A DNA stretch of 64,000 nucleotides from Bosea sp. RAC05. Lineage in GTDB: Bacteria; Pseudomonadota; Alphaproteobacteria; Rhizobiales; Beijerinckiaceae. Each line of letters opens with the position of its first letter. The first letter of the stretch is position 1. The stretch covers positions 991,501-1,055,500 of the forward strand of contig NZ_CP016464.1 in the NCBI RefSeq assembly GCF_001713455.1. Reading direction: 5' to 3'. The notes beneath the pieces were generated by a model. It had not been told where the DNA came from. It saw nothing but the letters and a program-made list of their open reading frames with translations, and made no database searches. Below are positions 25,678 through 34,128 of the stretch, piece by piece. The translations under genes were made by a program, and so were the position numbers.

Positions 25678-26783
25678 GGCTTCAAAGGCAGCATCCAGGT
25701 GCCGCCATAGGCCACCGGCAGATACTTCTCGTGATAGGCCTTGAAGGACGCGGCCGGGTCGACATCCGCGAAGGCCTCCGGATAGAGCCGCTTGCCGATA
25801 TACTGCATCGCCACGAAGTCGAAGAGCGAGCGGCTCAGGCCGTGCTCGATCGCGTTGACGTTGCCGGTCCGGACCGCCGTCAGTCCGGCCCAGCCGGCGC
25901 GTGCCGCGTAAGGCGCGAGCGAGGCGCGGGTCTGCTCCTCGCTCATCTCATAGCCGGTCTTCACCGCCTTGGGCTTGTTGGCCCAGGACGAGCCGGCGAT
26001 GAAGATCGCATCGGGATCGGCGGCGATGACGGCTTCTGGGTTCATCCGTCCCGACGCGCCGGCGAGCCTGCCGACCGCAATGTTCTCGCTGCCCAGCAGC
26101 GTCAGGATCTTGCCCCACATCGTCGTGGCGTAGCTGACGCCGATGGTGTCGGCGCCGTCCGGCCCGGTCTCGACATAGGTGCGCGGCTTGCGCGTGACAT
26201 GGGCTTTCGCGACCCGGGCCAGCACGTCGCGATACTGGCTCTCATAGTAGGTTGCGAGTTCCTCGGCGCGGGCGTCGCTGCCCGTGATCCTGCCGAGCGC
26301 GCGGGTGGAGGCGAGGTGGCGTTCCAGGATCTGGGCGTTGTAGTCGATGACGACGATCGGGATGCCTGCCGCCTCGATGCGTTCCCGCTCGCTGCCGAGC
26401 GCGGTGAACATCCAGTCCGCCACCAGGAAGGCGTCGGGCTTGAGCGCGATCAGCTTCTCGGCGCTGAAGCTGCCATCCTCGATCAGGCCGACATCGGGCA
26501 TCGCCGCGAGATTGGGAATGACCGCCGTGTAGCGCTTGAAGATCGACGGTCGCCAGCCCTCCCAGGCGGTGCGCGACATGCCGACGACGGTCTGCCAGCC
26601 CGCGACGCCGGCGACGGCGGTGAACTCCTCGAAATTGAAGTTCACCACGAGGCGCTTGGCGGGCAGGTCGACGGTGATCTTGCGGCCGAGCGCGTCGACA
26701 ATCTCGGTCGGGGCCGCAGTCGCGGCGAAGGGGCTGGCGAGAAGCGCCGCTGCGACGAGCAGGGCCCTGAGAGGGGCGATCAT
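25674..26783 (-). CDS. FecB/BtuF-like periplasmic binding protein, second tandem copy
   Basis: Class III periplasmic metal-chelate-binding protein, 369 aa, with a Sec signal peptide (LRALLVAAALLASPFAATAA). The TroA/FecB fold is indicated by VDALGRKITVDLPAKRLVV, the long linking helix EELATYYESQYRDVLARVAKA, and IAADPDAIFIAGSSW. It ends in GTWMLPLKP, exactly as its upstream paralogue does. It is coupled to the permease by a 4-base overlap, so this copy is the one locked into the transporter operon. The ligand is unknown; the lack of an N-terminal lipobox argues for a soluble receptor. Confidence 0.9.
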   Translation of the reverse strand: MIAPLRALLVAAALLASPFAATAAPTEIVDALGRKITVDLPAKRLVVNFNFEEFTAVAGVAGWQTVVGMSRTAWEGWRPSIFKRYTAVIPNLAAMPDVGLIEDGSFSAEKLIALKPDAFLVADWMFTALGSERERIEAAGIPIVVIDYNAQILERHLASTRALGRITGSDARAEELATYYESQYRDVLARVAKAHVTRKPRTYVETGPDGADTIGVSYATTMWGKILTLLGSENIAVGRLAGASGRMNPEAVIAADPDAIFIAGSSWANKPKAVKTGYEMSEEQTRASLAPYAARAGWAGLTAVRTGNVNAIEHGLSRSLFDFVAMQYIGKRLYPEAFADVDPAASFKAYHEKYLPVAYGGTWMLPLKP

Positions 26784-26873
26784 GGAAGTCTCCGGGAGGC
26801 GAAGGATGACGGTCGGGGGCCTGTGCGGAGCCGCGGCCGGGGTCGCGGCTCCGCAGGGTGAGGCGCGCCGGGC

Positions 26874-27989
26874 TCAGGGCTTCAAAGGCAGCATCCAGGT
26901 GCCGCTGAAGGCGATCGGCAGGAAGGCCTTGTGATAGGCCCGGAAGGACGCGACCGGGTCGACATCCGCGAAGGCCTCCGGATAGAGCCGCTTGGCGATG
27001 TATTGCATCGCCACGAAGTCGTAGAGCGTGCGGGCGAGCCCGTGCTCGATGGCGTTGATGTCGCCGGCCTTGATCGCCTTCAGCTCGGCCCAGCCGGCGC
27101 GCTGTGCATAGGGCATCAGGCTGGCGCGGGTCTCGGTTTCCGGGATGTCGTAGCCGGTGCGCACCGCCTTGGGCCGGTTCACCCAGGAGGACGATGCCAT
27201 CAGGATCAGGTCCGGGTTCTCGGCGATGACGGCTTCCGCATTGAGCGGTCCCCAGGGGCCGGGGATCTTGCCGGTGGCGATGTTCTGCGCCCCCAGCGTG
27301 GTGATGATCTTGCCCCACATCGTGTTGTTGTAGGTGTTGCCGATCGTCTCGGCCCCGGCCTGGCCGAGCTCGACATAGACCTTCTTGGTCGGGGCGCCGG
27401 CCGCCTTGGCCTTCGCGACGCGGGCGAGCACGTCGTTGTACTCGCGCTCGTAGAGGCTCGCGAGACCTTCGGCCCGGGCTTCCGTCCCCATCACCTTGCC
27501 GAGTGCGCGCGTCGAGGCGAGATGGCGCTCGAGCAGCTGGGCGTTGTAGTCGATGATGACGACGGGGATGCCGGCGCCCTCGATCTGCTGCATCTGCGTC
27601 GAGAGCGCCTTGTAGCCCCATTCCGACATCAGCAGCACGTCGGGCTTCAGCCCGATGACCTTCTCGGCGCTGAAGCTGTTGTCGTCGCTGTGGCCGATAT
27701 CGGGCATGGCGGCGAGGTTGGGGATCACCGCCTTGTAGCGGTTGAAGATCACCGGCCGCCAGCCCTCCCAGGGCGCGCGCGAGATGCCGACGACTTTCTG
27801 CCAACCTTCGACGCCGGCGACCGCGGTGAACTCCTCGAAATTGAAGTTTACCGCGACACGCTTCACCGGCAGATCAACCGTGACCTTGCGGCCGAGCGCG
27901 TCGGTGATCTCGGTGGGCGCGGCGAGCGCCGCAAGCGAGGAGGCCAGCAGCGCCGCGCCGGCCAGGAGGGATTTGAACGAGAGCGTCAT
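26874..27989 (-). CDS. FecB/BtuF-like periplasmic binding protein, first tandem copy
   Basis: Paralogue of the next gene, 371 aa, with a signal peptide (LLAGAALLASSLAALAA). It aligns along its whole length with the second copy: FNFEEFTAVAGVEGWQKVVGISRAPWEGWRP, KPDVLLMSEWGYKAL and the shared end GTWMLPLKP. DNA near the 3' ends is almost identical at an exact 1200-base offset (for example 25754-25794 and 26954-26994), showing a fairly recent tandem duplication or gene conversion. It differs in the presumed ligand cleft, so it may accept a second chelate. Confidence 0.9.
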   Translation of the reverse strand: MTLSFKSLLAGAALLASSLAALAAPTEITDALGRKVTVDLPVKRVAVNFNFEEFTAVAGVEGWQKVVGISRAPWEGWRPVIFNRYKAVIPNLAAMPDIGHSDDNSFSAEKVIGLKPDVLLMSEWGYKALSTQMQQIEGAGIPVVIIDYNAQLLERHLASTRALGKVMGTEARAEGLASLYEREYNDVLARVAKAKAAGAPTKKVYVELGQAGAETIGNTYNNTMWGKIITTLGAQNIATGKIPGPWGPLNAEAVIAENPDLILMASSSWVNRPKAVRTGYDIPETETRASLMPYAQRAGWAELKAIKAGDINAIEHGLARTLYDFVAMQYIAKRLYPEAFADVDPVASFRAYHKAFLPIAFSGTWMLPLKP

Positions 27990-28034
27990 GGTGGGTTCCG
28001 TTGGATTGAAGGGGTCGTCGTCGCGGGGGAGGGT

Positions 28035-28508
28035 TCAGTGCTTGTGGGCGGGCTCGCGCGCGCCGACGCCCTGGACGGCGAATTCGACCGCGACCGTGCC
28101 AGCCTTCTCGAATTGCAGCGTGCCCTTGACCGCCTCGCCCTCCTTGAGCGGGCGCTTCAGCTCCATGAACATGATGTGGTAGCCGCCGGGCTTCAGCTCG
28201 GCCTTGGCGCCGGGCTTGATCTCGAGACCGGCATCCAGCGGGCGCATCGTCATGATGCCGTCCTTCACCGCCATCTCGTGGATCTCGATGCGGCCGGCGA
28301 CGTCGGAGGCGCCGCCGATCAGCCGGTCGGGCGCGCTGCCGCTGTTCTGGATCGTCAGATAGCCGCCGGCGACCTTGGCGCCGGCGGGCGTCGCGCGCGT
28401 CCAGGGATGGTCGATCTTGAGCGGACCGACGGTGAAATCATGCGCCAGCGCAACCACGCTGGTGAGGGTCAGCATCGCGGCGGCGAGATAGTGCAGGGGC
28501 TTGTTCAT
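28035..28508 (-). CDS. PCu(A)C-type periplasmic copper chaperone
   Basis: Periplasmic Cu(I) chaperone, 157 aa, that delivers copper to cytochrome oxidase subunit II in characterised systems. The signal peptide is KPLHYLAAAMLTLTSVVALA. The copper signature H-x-M...H-x-M appears as EIHEMAVKDGIMTMRPL and GGYHIMFMELKRPL. The ATG at 28506-28508 has AAGGAG upstream; a longer frame to 28544 adds only residues that overlap the preceding gene. The protein ends in a His-containing tail (AREPAHKH). It is third in the YcnI-CopCD-PCuAC run. Confidence 0.92.
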   Translation of the reverse strand: MNKPLHYLAAAMLTLTSVVALAHDFTVGPLKIDHPWTRATPAGAKVAGGYLTIQNSGSAPDRLIGGASDVAGRIEIHEMAVKDGIMTMRPLDAGLEIKPGAKAELKPGGYHIMFMELKRPLKEGEAVKGTLQFEKAGTVAVEFAVQGVGAREPAHKH

Positions 28509-28540
28509 CGTGGTTCTCCTTGGGGTTGAGGGGGTATCGG

Positions 28541-30127
28541 TCACGGCCGGATCTCGACCGTGTCGGTCAGGCGCAGCATCTCGAAATCCGAGATCAGGAT
28601 GGCGAGTTCGACGCTCCAGCGGCCGGGCACGGGCAGGCTGAGAGCGTCGATCCGCCAGAGCCCGTCCGCGCCACGGACGGCCCGGCGTTCGATCGCCTCG
28701 ATGCCGGCGGCGGGGTTGGCGAAGGAAAGCGTCAGTTCCTTCGCCGGCAACGGGCCGAACTCACCGTTCATCAGCATGACCGCGACATGGACAGGCCCGG
28801 CGCGCCCCGGCGTCAGCGTGACGTCGGCCATCGCGGTCAGCGTGTGTATATGGATGGTGGCCGGCTGCGCGGCAGCGATCGCGAGCGCGCGCGGCGGCGG
28901 GGTGAAACGCCAGAGCGACGCCGTGCCGACAATCGCGAGCATCAGCACGAGTTCGACGGCGACGATGCGCCCCAGAACGCGACCGGCGACCAGCCGCCCG
29001 GTCTCGACCTGCGCCGTCAGCCGCCAGCGGTTGAACCCGGCGAGCCCCAGGACGAGCGCGACCAGCGCCAGCTTGGCCAGCAGCACGCGGCCATAACTGG
29101 TCTCGATCAGCGCGGCGGGCCGCTCGACCTGCACCACCGCGAGCACGAGCCCGCTGCCGAGCAGCACTGCGACGATGGCAGGGATGCGCGAGGAGAAGCC
29201 CCGCAGCGTCGCGGCGGCATCGCCACGTCTCAGCGCCTGGATCAGTGGTAGCAGGGCGCCCGCCCAGAGCGCGATGGACGCCGCGTGCAGGAACACCGCC
29301 GGCCGCATCAGGGCTTGCGGGCTGGCGGCGCTGGCATGGCCGCTCGATGCCAGGGCAAGCCCCACCAGGCCGACGCCGCACAGCCCGGCGATCTGACCGA
29401 GGCAGCCTGTCAGCCGCAGCGCCAGCAGGCCGCTCGCCAGCGCGCCGGCGGCGATCGCGAGCATCGAGGCCAGGCTGGTGCCCAGGGCCGCTCGCCAGAC
29501 CGGCGGCTGGAACACCGCCCCGAGATCCCCCCCCAGCGCGTCGAGCCCCTGCGCGGCCAGCGACAGGGGCAGTGCGACCAGGCCCAGCAGAAGGGCGGCG
29601 CTGACGGCGCCTCGCGCCCGCGCCGGAAGCGGCGCGACCCAGGCCACGAAGGCGGCGCCGCCGCAGCCGATGAACAGGCCGAGATAGAGCGCGACGCGGC
29701 CGGCCCAGAGCATGGGCCGCACGCCGGAGGGCTGCGTCTCGGCGATGGGGGCCGTCGGGCTCGGTGCGCCGATCGAGAACAGCACGGATCCGCCGACCGG
29801 GTGGCCGTCCGCCGAGACGACGCGCCAGCTGATCACATGCGTGCCAGGCGAAAGCCCTGCCGGCGCCGCGATCACCAGCGTGCGGTCCCTGAGCTGGACC
29901 TGGTCGAGCGGTGTGGCTGTGCCATCGGGTGCGATCAGCCGCAGCGCCAGCGGTGACACCGGCTCGCTGAAGCTCAGCGTCATCTCTGACGGCGCGGCGG
30001 GAAGCACGCTGCCATCCGCCGGGCTCGCGCCGTTCAACGCCGCATGCGCCAGCGCGCTGCCGCTCGCAGCAAAGGCCGCGAACAGCAGGGCGGTCAGCAC
30101 AAGGGCAAGGCGATGGAGTGCGGCCAT
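28541..30127 (-). CDS. CopC-CopD fusion, copper resistance/uptake membrane protein
   Basis: Fusion of a periplasmic CopC domain and a CopD membrane domain, 528 aa. The signal peptide ends in ASGSALA, leaving a mature N-terminal His (H28) in HAALNGASPADG, the Cu(II) ligand of CopC; a second ligand is in DGHPVGGSVLF. From about residue 140 come eight hydrophobic helices with HAASIALWAGALLPL. A C-terminal soluble segment, from about 430 (TLTPGRAGPVHVAVMLMNG), resembles the YtkA-like domain of YcnJ-type proteins. ATG 30127 is chosen because it immediately precedes the signal peptide. Confidence 0.92.
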   Translation of the reverse strand: MAALHRLALVLTALLFAAFAASGSALAHAALNGASPADGSVLPAAPSEMTLSFSEPVSPLALRLIAPDGTATPLDQVQLRDRTLVIAAPAGLSPGTHVISWRVVSADGHPVGGSVLFSIGAPSPTAPIAETQPSGVRPMLWAGRVALYLGLFIGCGGAAFVAWVAPLPARARGAVSAALLLGLVALPLSLAAQGLDALGGDLGAVFQPPVWRAALGTSLASMLAIAAGALASGLLALRLTGCLGQIAGLCGVGLVGLALASSGHASAASPQALMRPAVFLHAASIALWAGALLPLIQALRRGDAAATLRGFSSRIPAIVAVLLGSGLVLAVVQVERPAALIETSYGRVLLAKLALVALVLGLAGFNRWRLTAQVETGRLVAGRVLGRIVAVELVLMLAIVGTASLWRFTPPPRALAIAAAQPATIHIHTLTAMADVTLTPGRAGPVHVAVMLMNGEFGPLPAKELTLSFANPAAGIEAIERRAVRGADGLWRIDALSLPVPGRWSVELAILISDFEMLRLTDTVEIRP

Positions 30128-30189
30128 GATGGTTCCGGAGACGACGGTCAGTCGCGGCCGGGCGCAGAGGCCCGGCCGCGTGGCTCGGT

Positions 30190-30708
30190 TCACTTCTTCG
30201 GGGTGAGCTTCAGACCCGGGGCCGGGAACTTGTAATCGTCGGCGGACTTGCCTGCGGCGGGGATCTCGATCCAGCGCTCGACGCCGCCGCCCTCGCATTC
30301 CTGCACGACCGGGACATGGAGCGTGGTGTCGGGCTTGAGGTCGGTCGTCAGGAAGGCCCGGAAGACGAACTCGTCATAATGCTCGTCGAGCAGCCGGCCA
30401 CCGCTCCAGACCACTTCCCGGACGCCGTCCGAGACCGGCGTCCCGTAGTAGTCATAGGCCTTCGCATAGGGGCCCTTGACGGTCTCCAGCGTCCAGCCGG
30501 CCTTCGGCATCGGCTTGACCGCGATCACCCCTTCCGGGATCTGCACGCGCACCTTGATGGTCGCGGCGCCCTTGCAGCCATGAGGCACGCGCGCCACGGC
30601 CTTGTAGGTCGAGCCGACCGCCGCGGTCTGCGTCTCCAGCGTGACATGGGCGAAAGCGGGGCCGGCGACGAGCGCAGCGAGGGTGGCGAGCACGATACGG
30701 ATCGACAT
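30190..30708 (-). CDS. YcnI/DUF1775 periplasmic copper-binding protein
   Basis: DUF1775 protein, 172 aa. The signal peptide (IVLATLAALVAGPAFA) leaves a mature N-terminal His in HVTLETQTAAVGSTYKAV, which together with nearby carboxylate and Trp residues binds Cu(II) in YcnI; VPHGC and GWTLETVKG are also family features. DUF1775 genes are regularly found beside copC/copD and PCuAC genes, as here. It is the first of the copper-type genes and is preceded by two small membrane-protein genes on the same strand. Confidence 0.92.
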   Translation of the reverse strand: MSIRIVLATLAALVAGPAFAHVTLETQTAAVGSTYKAVARVPHGCKGAATIKVRVQIPEGVIAVKPMPKAGWTLETVKGPYAKAYDYYGTPVSDGVREVVWSGGRLLDEHYDEFVFRAFLTTDLKPDTTLHVPVVQECEGGGVERWIEIPAAGKSADDYKFPAPGLKLTPKK

Positions 30709-30790
30709 GGGACTATCCTTCGAGTGACGAGGCCCCGAGGGGGCGGTGTGATGGGGGCGAGAGGCAACGGCGCGCGGGCACCGCTGTGGA

Positions 30791-30979
30791 TCAGCCGCGC
30801 AGCAGTGCGGGCAGGATGTGCGACAGTGCGATCGCGGCGTTTCCGCCCAGCCAGAGCCAGGCGACCTTCAGCGCCGGTTCGAGCGGGACGGCGCGATCAA
30901 CCGTGATCAGCGCGACGGCTGCGATCAGCAGGCCCGTCGCGAAACACGCACATAGGCGCGTCAGCGGATGGAGGGGCAT
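30791..30979 (-). CDS. Small membrane protein, function unknown
   Basis: A 62-aa protein with two hydrophobic segments (LCACFATGLLIAAVALITV and ALKVAWLWLGGNAAIALSHIL). No family recognised and no strong ribosome binding site. Its position, strand and membrane character fit the metal cluster that follows 80 bases downstream, so I count it as probable rather than certain. Confidence 0.5.
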   Translation of the reverse strand: MPLHPLTRLCACFATGLLIAAVALITVDRAVPLEPALKVAWLWLGGNAAIALSHILPALLRG

Positions 30980-31102
30980 GGAGGGTGTCCGTGCTGCTCG
31001 GCACGGCCGCAGGTCATGATCGCGGGAGATCAGCCTGGTGCCGGCCCGGGTCCGTAGGCGTGAGCGAGCCTGCGGGCATCCTCGGGATGCGCGCGGGCGG
31101 GA

Positions 31103-31501
31103 TCAGGCCTGGGACGGCGGGGCGCGCGGATTGGCCGGCGAACGGCCTGCGACATAGCCCTGCGGCGCGTCGAGATGGCGCGCGAAGGCGATGAGATCGA
31201 CGGGGCGGTGAACGACTGGCACGAAGCTCGCGGCGGGTGTGGCCAGGCCACCGCCCGACAGGGCGCAGCCGATCACGCAACAGCTCGTGCGGTCATGCTG
31301 GGCCGTGCCCTGGTCGGACGCCGCGGGCGCCGGCATCTCGCCCGGCGCGCAGAGTGCCAGCGCCAGCGACCGGTCGAGGCTCACGCTCGCGGCATGGGCG
31401 CCCGAGGCCAGCCCCGTGAAGACCGCCTGCAGCACGAGCAGATAGGCCGCGATGATCGCGACCCAACGGCGAGATGCTGCGTTTTTGCGAAATGCGGACA
31501 A
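31103..31501 (-). CDS. DUF2946-like small exported/membrane protein with Cys-Cys motif
   Basis: A 132-aa protein. An N-terminal hydrophobic segment ([20 protein letters not shown]) is followed by a small domain with CAPGEMPA and [11 protein letters not shown], spaced as in DUF2946-type proteins found in copper clusters. The proposed start is TTG 31501 with GGGAG eight bases upstream; the frame could extend to another TTG at 31549, but that TTGACA looks like a -35 element instead. A metal-related role is inferred from the Cys/His residues and from the cluster it heads. Confidence 0.6.
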   Translation of the reverse strand: MSAFRKNAASRRWVAIIAAYLLVLQAVFTGLASGAHAASVSLDRSLALALCAPGEMPAPAASDQGTAQHDRTSCCVIGCALSGGGLATPAASFVPVVHRPVDLIAFARHLDAPQGYVAGRSPANPRAPPSQA

Positions 31502-31600
31502 GGGCGGGTCTCCCGGCTCGCTTCCTAGCACCGGGACGAGGCCTGTCAAAGGGGGGACGCTGCGGCGGCTTGTCCGTCCGGGCCGTTGACAACCGAGTAA

Positions 31601-31615
31601 TGTTATACTGTAACA
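31601..31615. promoter_or_regulatory. Zur-like operator between the metal cluster and the CobW-type gene
   Basis: The 15-base sequence TGTTATACTGTAACA is a palindrome with arms TGTTA and TAACA, resembling alphaproteobacterial Zur sites. It lies 33 bases before the CobW/ZigA-type start and 100 bases before the divergent DUF2946-like gene. A TTGACA hexamer is present at 31586-31591, so Zur bound here would block RNA polymerase. Confidence 0.6.
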
Positions 31616-31647
31616 AAATCCAACGATCTCTCCTGGGACTGCCCGCC

Positions 31648-32874
31648 ATGACCGAGGCCCTCTTCATCGACCGCCGCCTGCCCGTGACCGTGCTGTCCGG
31701 CTTTCTCGGCGCGGGCAAGACGACGCTGCTGAACCACATCCTCAACAACCGCGAGGGCAAGCGCGTCGCGGTGATCGTCAACGACATGAGCGAGGTCAAC
31801 ATCGACGCCGACCTGGTGCGCGAGGGCGGGGCGGACCTGTCGCAGACGCAGGAGAAGCTCGTCGAGATGAGCAATGGCTGCATCTGCTGCACGCTCCGAG
31901 ACGATCTCCTGAGCGAGGTGCGCCGGCTCGCCGCCGAGAAGCGCTTCGACTACCTGCTGATCGAGGGCACCGGCATCGCCGAGCCGCTGCCGATCGCCGC
32001 GACCTTCTCCTTCCGCGACGAGAACGACCAGTCGCTGGACGATGTCGCGCGGCTCGACACCATGGTCACGGTCGTCGATGCGCTCAACCTGCTCGCCGAT
32101 TATGACAGCCGCGACTTCCTGGCCGATCGGGGCGAGACGGCCGGCGAGGGCGATGGCCGCACGCTGGTCGATCTCCTGGTCGAGCAGATCGAGTTCGCCG
32201 ACGTCGTCGTCATCAACAAGATCGGCGAGGCGACTCCCGAGCAACGCGAGAAGGTTCGCCAGGTCGTGCGCGGTCTGAATGCCGACGCCCGGATCGTCGA
32301 GGCCGATTTCGGCCGCGTGCCGCTGGCCACTGTGCTCGACACCAGGCTCTACAGCGAGGAGCGCTCGCAGGAACATCCGCTCTGGCACAAGGAGCTTTTC
32401 GGCTTCAAGGACCATGTCCCGGAGACCGAGGAGTACGGCATCCGCTCCTTCGTCTACCGGGCGCGCCGCCCCTTCCACCCGCGCAAGCTCTACGATCTGC
32501 TGGAGCAACGCCTGCCCGGCGTGATCCGCGCCAAGGGCCATTTCTGGCTGGCGACCCGGCCGCGCTGGGTCGGCGAATACTCGCTGGCCGGTCGCATCAC
32601 CCGCACCGAGGGCATGGGCAGCTGGTGGGCCGCCGTGCCCAAGGAACGCTGGCCGCGCTCGGAGGAGTTCGCCTCGCTGATGCGCAAGCACTGGTCGCAA
32701 ACCTGGGGCGACCGGCGCCAGGAACTGGTCTTCATCGGCACGCAGGCGATGGACGAGGCGGTCATTCGCGCCCTGCTCGATTCCTGCCTCACCGGCAGCC
32801 CGGCGACCGGCATGACGCAGGGCCTGCTCATGCTCGAGGATCCCTTCCCCGCCTGGGACCGGCAGGCGGCCTGA
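31648..32874 (+). CDS. CobW/COG0523 GTP-binding metallochaperone (ZigA-like)
   Basis: G3E-family GTPase, 408 aa, that hands metal ions to client enzymes. Motifs: P-loop [13 protein letters not shown] (residues about 18-30), the metal-binding CxCC in [14 protein letters not shown] (about 72-85), the guanine-specificity NKIG and the C-terminal CobW_C domain ([26 protein letters not shown]). ATG 31648 is chosen; the frame extends upstream without domain content and across the Zur-like box. The operator points to a zinc-starvation protein (ZigA/ZagA group), although a cobalamin riboswitch starts 100 bases downstream of the stop. Confidence 0.9.
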   Translation: MTEALFIDRRLPVTVLSGFLGAGKTTLLNHILNNREGKRVAVIVNDMSEVNIDADLVREGGADLSQTQEKLVEMSNGCICCTLRDDLLSEVRRLAAEKRFDYLLIEGTGIAEPLPIAATFSFRDENDQSLDDVARLDTMVTVVDALNLLADYDSRDFLADRGETAGEGDGRTLVDLLVEQIEFADVVVINKIGEATPEQREKVRQVVRGLNADARIVEADFGRVPLATVLDTRLYSEERSQEHPLWHKELFGFKDHVPETEEYGIRSFVYRARRPFHPRKLYDLLEQRLPGVIRAKGHFWLATRPRWVGEYSLAGRITRTEGMGSWWAAVPKERWPRSEEFASLMRKHWSQTWGDRRQELVFIGTQAMDEAVIRALLDSCLTGSPATGMTQGLLMLEDPFPAWDRQAA

Positions 32875-32969
32875 GCCATGCGCGATCTCGAAAAGACCGG
32901 GCGCCGCGCCGCGCCTGCGAAGGGCTGCGACATTCTGTCTTGCGGCGCAGCATCCGGCGTGCTCTTTTC

Positions 32970-33146
32970 GCCGCGTCGGTTCCCGAGAGGGATCAAAAGG
33001 GAATCCGGTGCGGGCCCGTCAGGGCGCAAATCCGGAGCTGCCCCCGCAACTGTCAGCGGCGAGCGACGTTCGATCATGCCACTGGGTTCGCCCGGGAAGG
33101 CCGAACGGAGCATCGACCCGCGAGCCAGGAGACCTGCCGACGTCGT
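32970..33146 (+). promoter_or_regulatory. Cobalamin (adenosylcobalamin) riboswitch
   Basis: All hallmark segments of the B12 aptamer are present in order: a GGTTCCC-like start, AAAAGGGAA at 32995-33003, the GCTGCCCCCGCAACTGT box around 33037-33053, GCCACTGG at 33078-33085, and the closing CCAGGAGACCTGCC around 33125-33138. The closing stem pairs CGTCGG (32974-32979) with CCGACG (33137-33142). A following hairpin, CCGGG (33159-33163) with CCCGG (33172-33176), runs into the GGAAGGAG ribosome binding site at 33175-33182, suggesting translational control: expression is on when B12 is scarce. Confidence 0.93.
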
Positions 33147-33187
33147 GAAGCCAATCGACCGGGCGGGGTGCCCCGGAAGGAGCTCTG

Positions 33188-33304
33188 ATGACGGTCGCTC
33201 TCCCGCGCGGGCTTTTCGCGCGTCCGGAACGCAACGGCGCCACAGCACCGACCGCTCCCCGTCCGTGGGAGCCCGGTGACGGATGCTGCAGGAAACAACC
33301 CTAG
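33188..33304 (+). CDS. Short 38-codon ORF directly behind the riboswitch
   Basis: ATG 33188 lies five bases behind an excellent GGAGG-type site (GGAAGGAG, 33175-33182), the very site the riboswitch hairpin abuts. The peptide starts TVALPRGLFARPE and ends EPGDGCCRKQP; its stop at 33302-33304 overlaps the methyltransferase start at 33283. It may be a translated leader whose ribosomes re-initiate on the methyltransferase, or a small Cys-Cys protein. No homologue is known to me. Confidence 0.35.
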   Translation: MTVALPRGLFARPERNGATAPTAPRPWEPGDGCCRKQP

Positions 33305-34128
33305 ATGCCGCGCAGGACGCTGGGCCATCGGGAGCGAATTTCGGCCTGAAGGACGAGATCCGCGCCTATTGGTCGAGGCGCGCCGAGACCTTCGATCTCT
33401 CCTATGGCCACAAGATCAGGTCGCGCGGCGAGTTCGACGCCTGGTCGAGACTGATCGCGCACCATGCCCCGATCGCCCCCGGCGACCGTGTGCTCGAGCT
33501 CGCCTCCGGCACGGGCGAGGTCACGCGCGTGCTGCTCGGCTTCGGCTGCAGCGTCGATGCGCTCGACCTCTGCGAGCCGATGATCGAGCGCGCGAAGCGC
33601 AAGCACCGTGGCTCCGCCGTGCGCTTTCATCTCGGCGATGCCGAGAACACGATGATGCCCGACGCCCGCTACGATCTGGTGATCTGCCGGAATCTCGTTT
33701 GGACGCTGGTCGATCCGCAGGCCGCCCTGGCGGACTGGCTGCGCGTGCTGAAGCCCGGCGGGGCGCTGGTCGTCGTCGATGGCGACTGGGTCAACCGCTC
33801 GCGGCGGGCAAGGCTGTTGCAGCGCCTGTCGGGCTGGGTCGACCGGCTGACGGCCGCGCCGCGTCTCTGGGACGAGGCGGCGCATCGGCGGATCATGCGC
33901 GGCGTCTTCTTCCGCGACGGGCTCAAGGCGCCCGCCCTCGCCGCCATGGCGTCGGCCGCCGGCTTCGTTGCCATCCGCACCGGACCCCTGACCGGAATCG
34001 GGCGCCGCCAGTTCGCCTCTGCCTCCTGGAGCGAGCGGCTGCGGCTGCTCGCGACCTATGACGACACCTTCATCCTCTCGGCCCGCAAGCCGATGCTCGC
34101 CGCCAACACCCCCGGAGCCTCCCCATGA
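33283..34128 (+). CDS. Class I SAM-dependent methyltransferase, B12-riboswitch operon
   Basis: Methyltransferase of 281 aa with the Rossmann-like SAM fold: motif I VLELASGTGEVTRVLL near residue 70, acidic loop VDALDLCEP, motif II NTMMPDARYDLVICRNLVWTL and motif III LRVLKPGGALVVVDGDW. The substrate is unknown. Its ribosome binding site is weak, so it probably depends on coupling to the preceding short ORF. The stop overlaps the start of the binding-protein gene by four bases (ATGA), which ties it to the importer; it may modify a corrinoid or a metal-chelating molecule (inference). Confidence 0.85.
   Translation: MLQETTLDAAQDAGPSGANFGLKDEIRAYWSRRAETFDLSYGHKIRSRGEFDAWSRLIAHHAPIAPGDRVLELASGTGEVTRVLLGFGCSVDALDLCEPMIERAKRKHRGSAVRFHLGDAENTMMPDARYDLVICRNLVWTLVDPQAALADWLRVLKPGGALVVVDGDWVNRSRRARLLQRLSGWVDRLTAAPRLWDEAAHRRIMRGVFFRDGLKAPALAAMASAAGFVAIRTGPLTGIGRRQFASASWSERLRLLATYDDTFILSARKPMLAANTPGASP

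Noticed and set aside
32878..33279. Plus-strand ORF of 133 codons after the CobW-type gene
   Set aside because: Its whole length is the cobalamin riboswitch and its expression platform, and the translation has no domain features.
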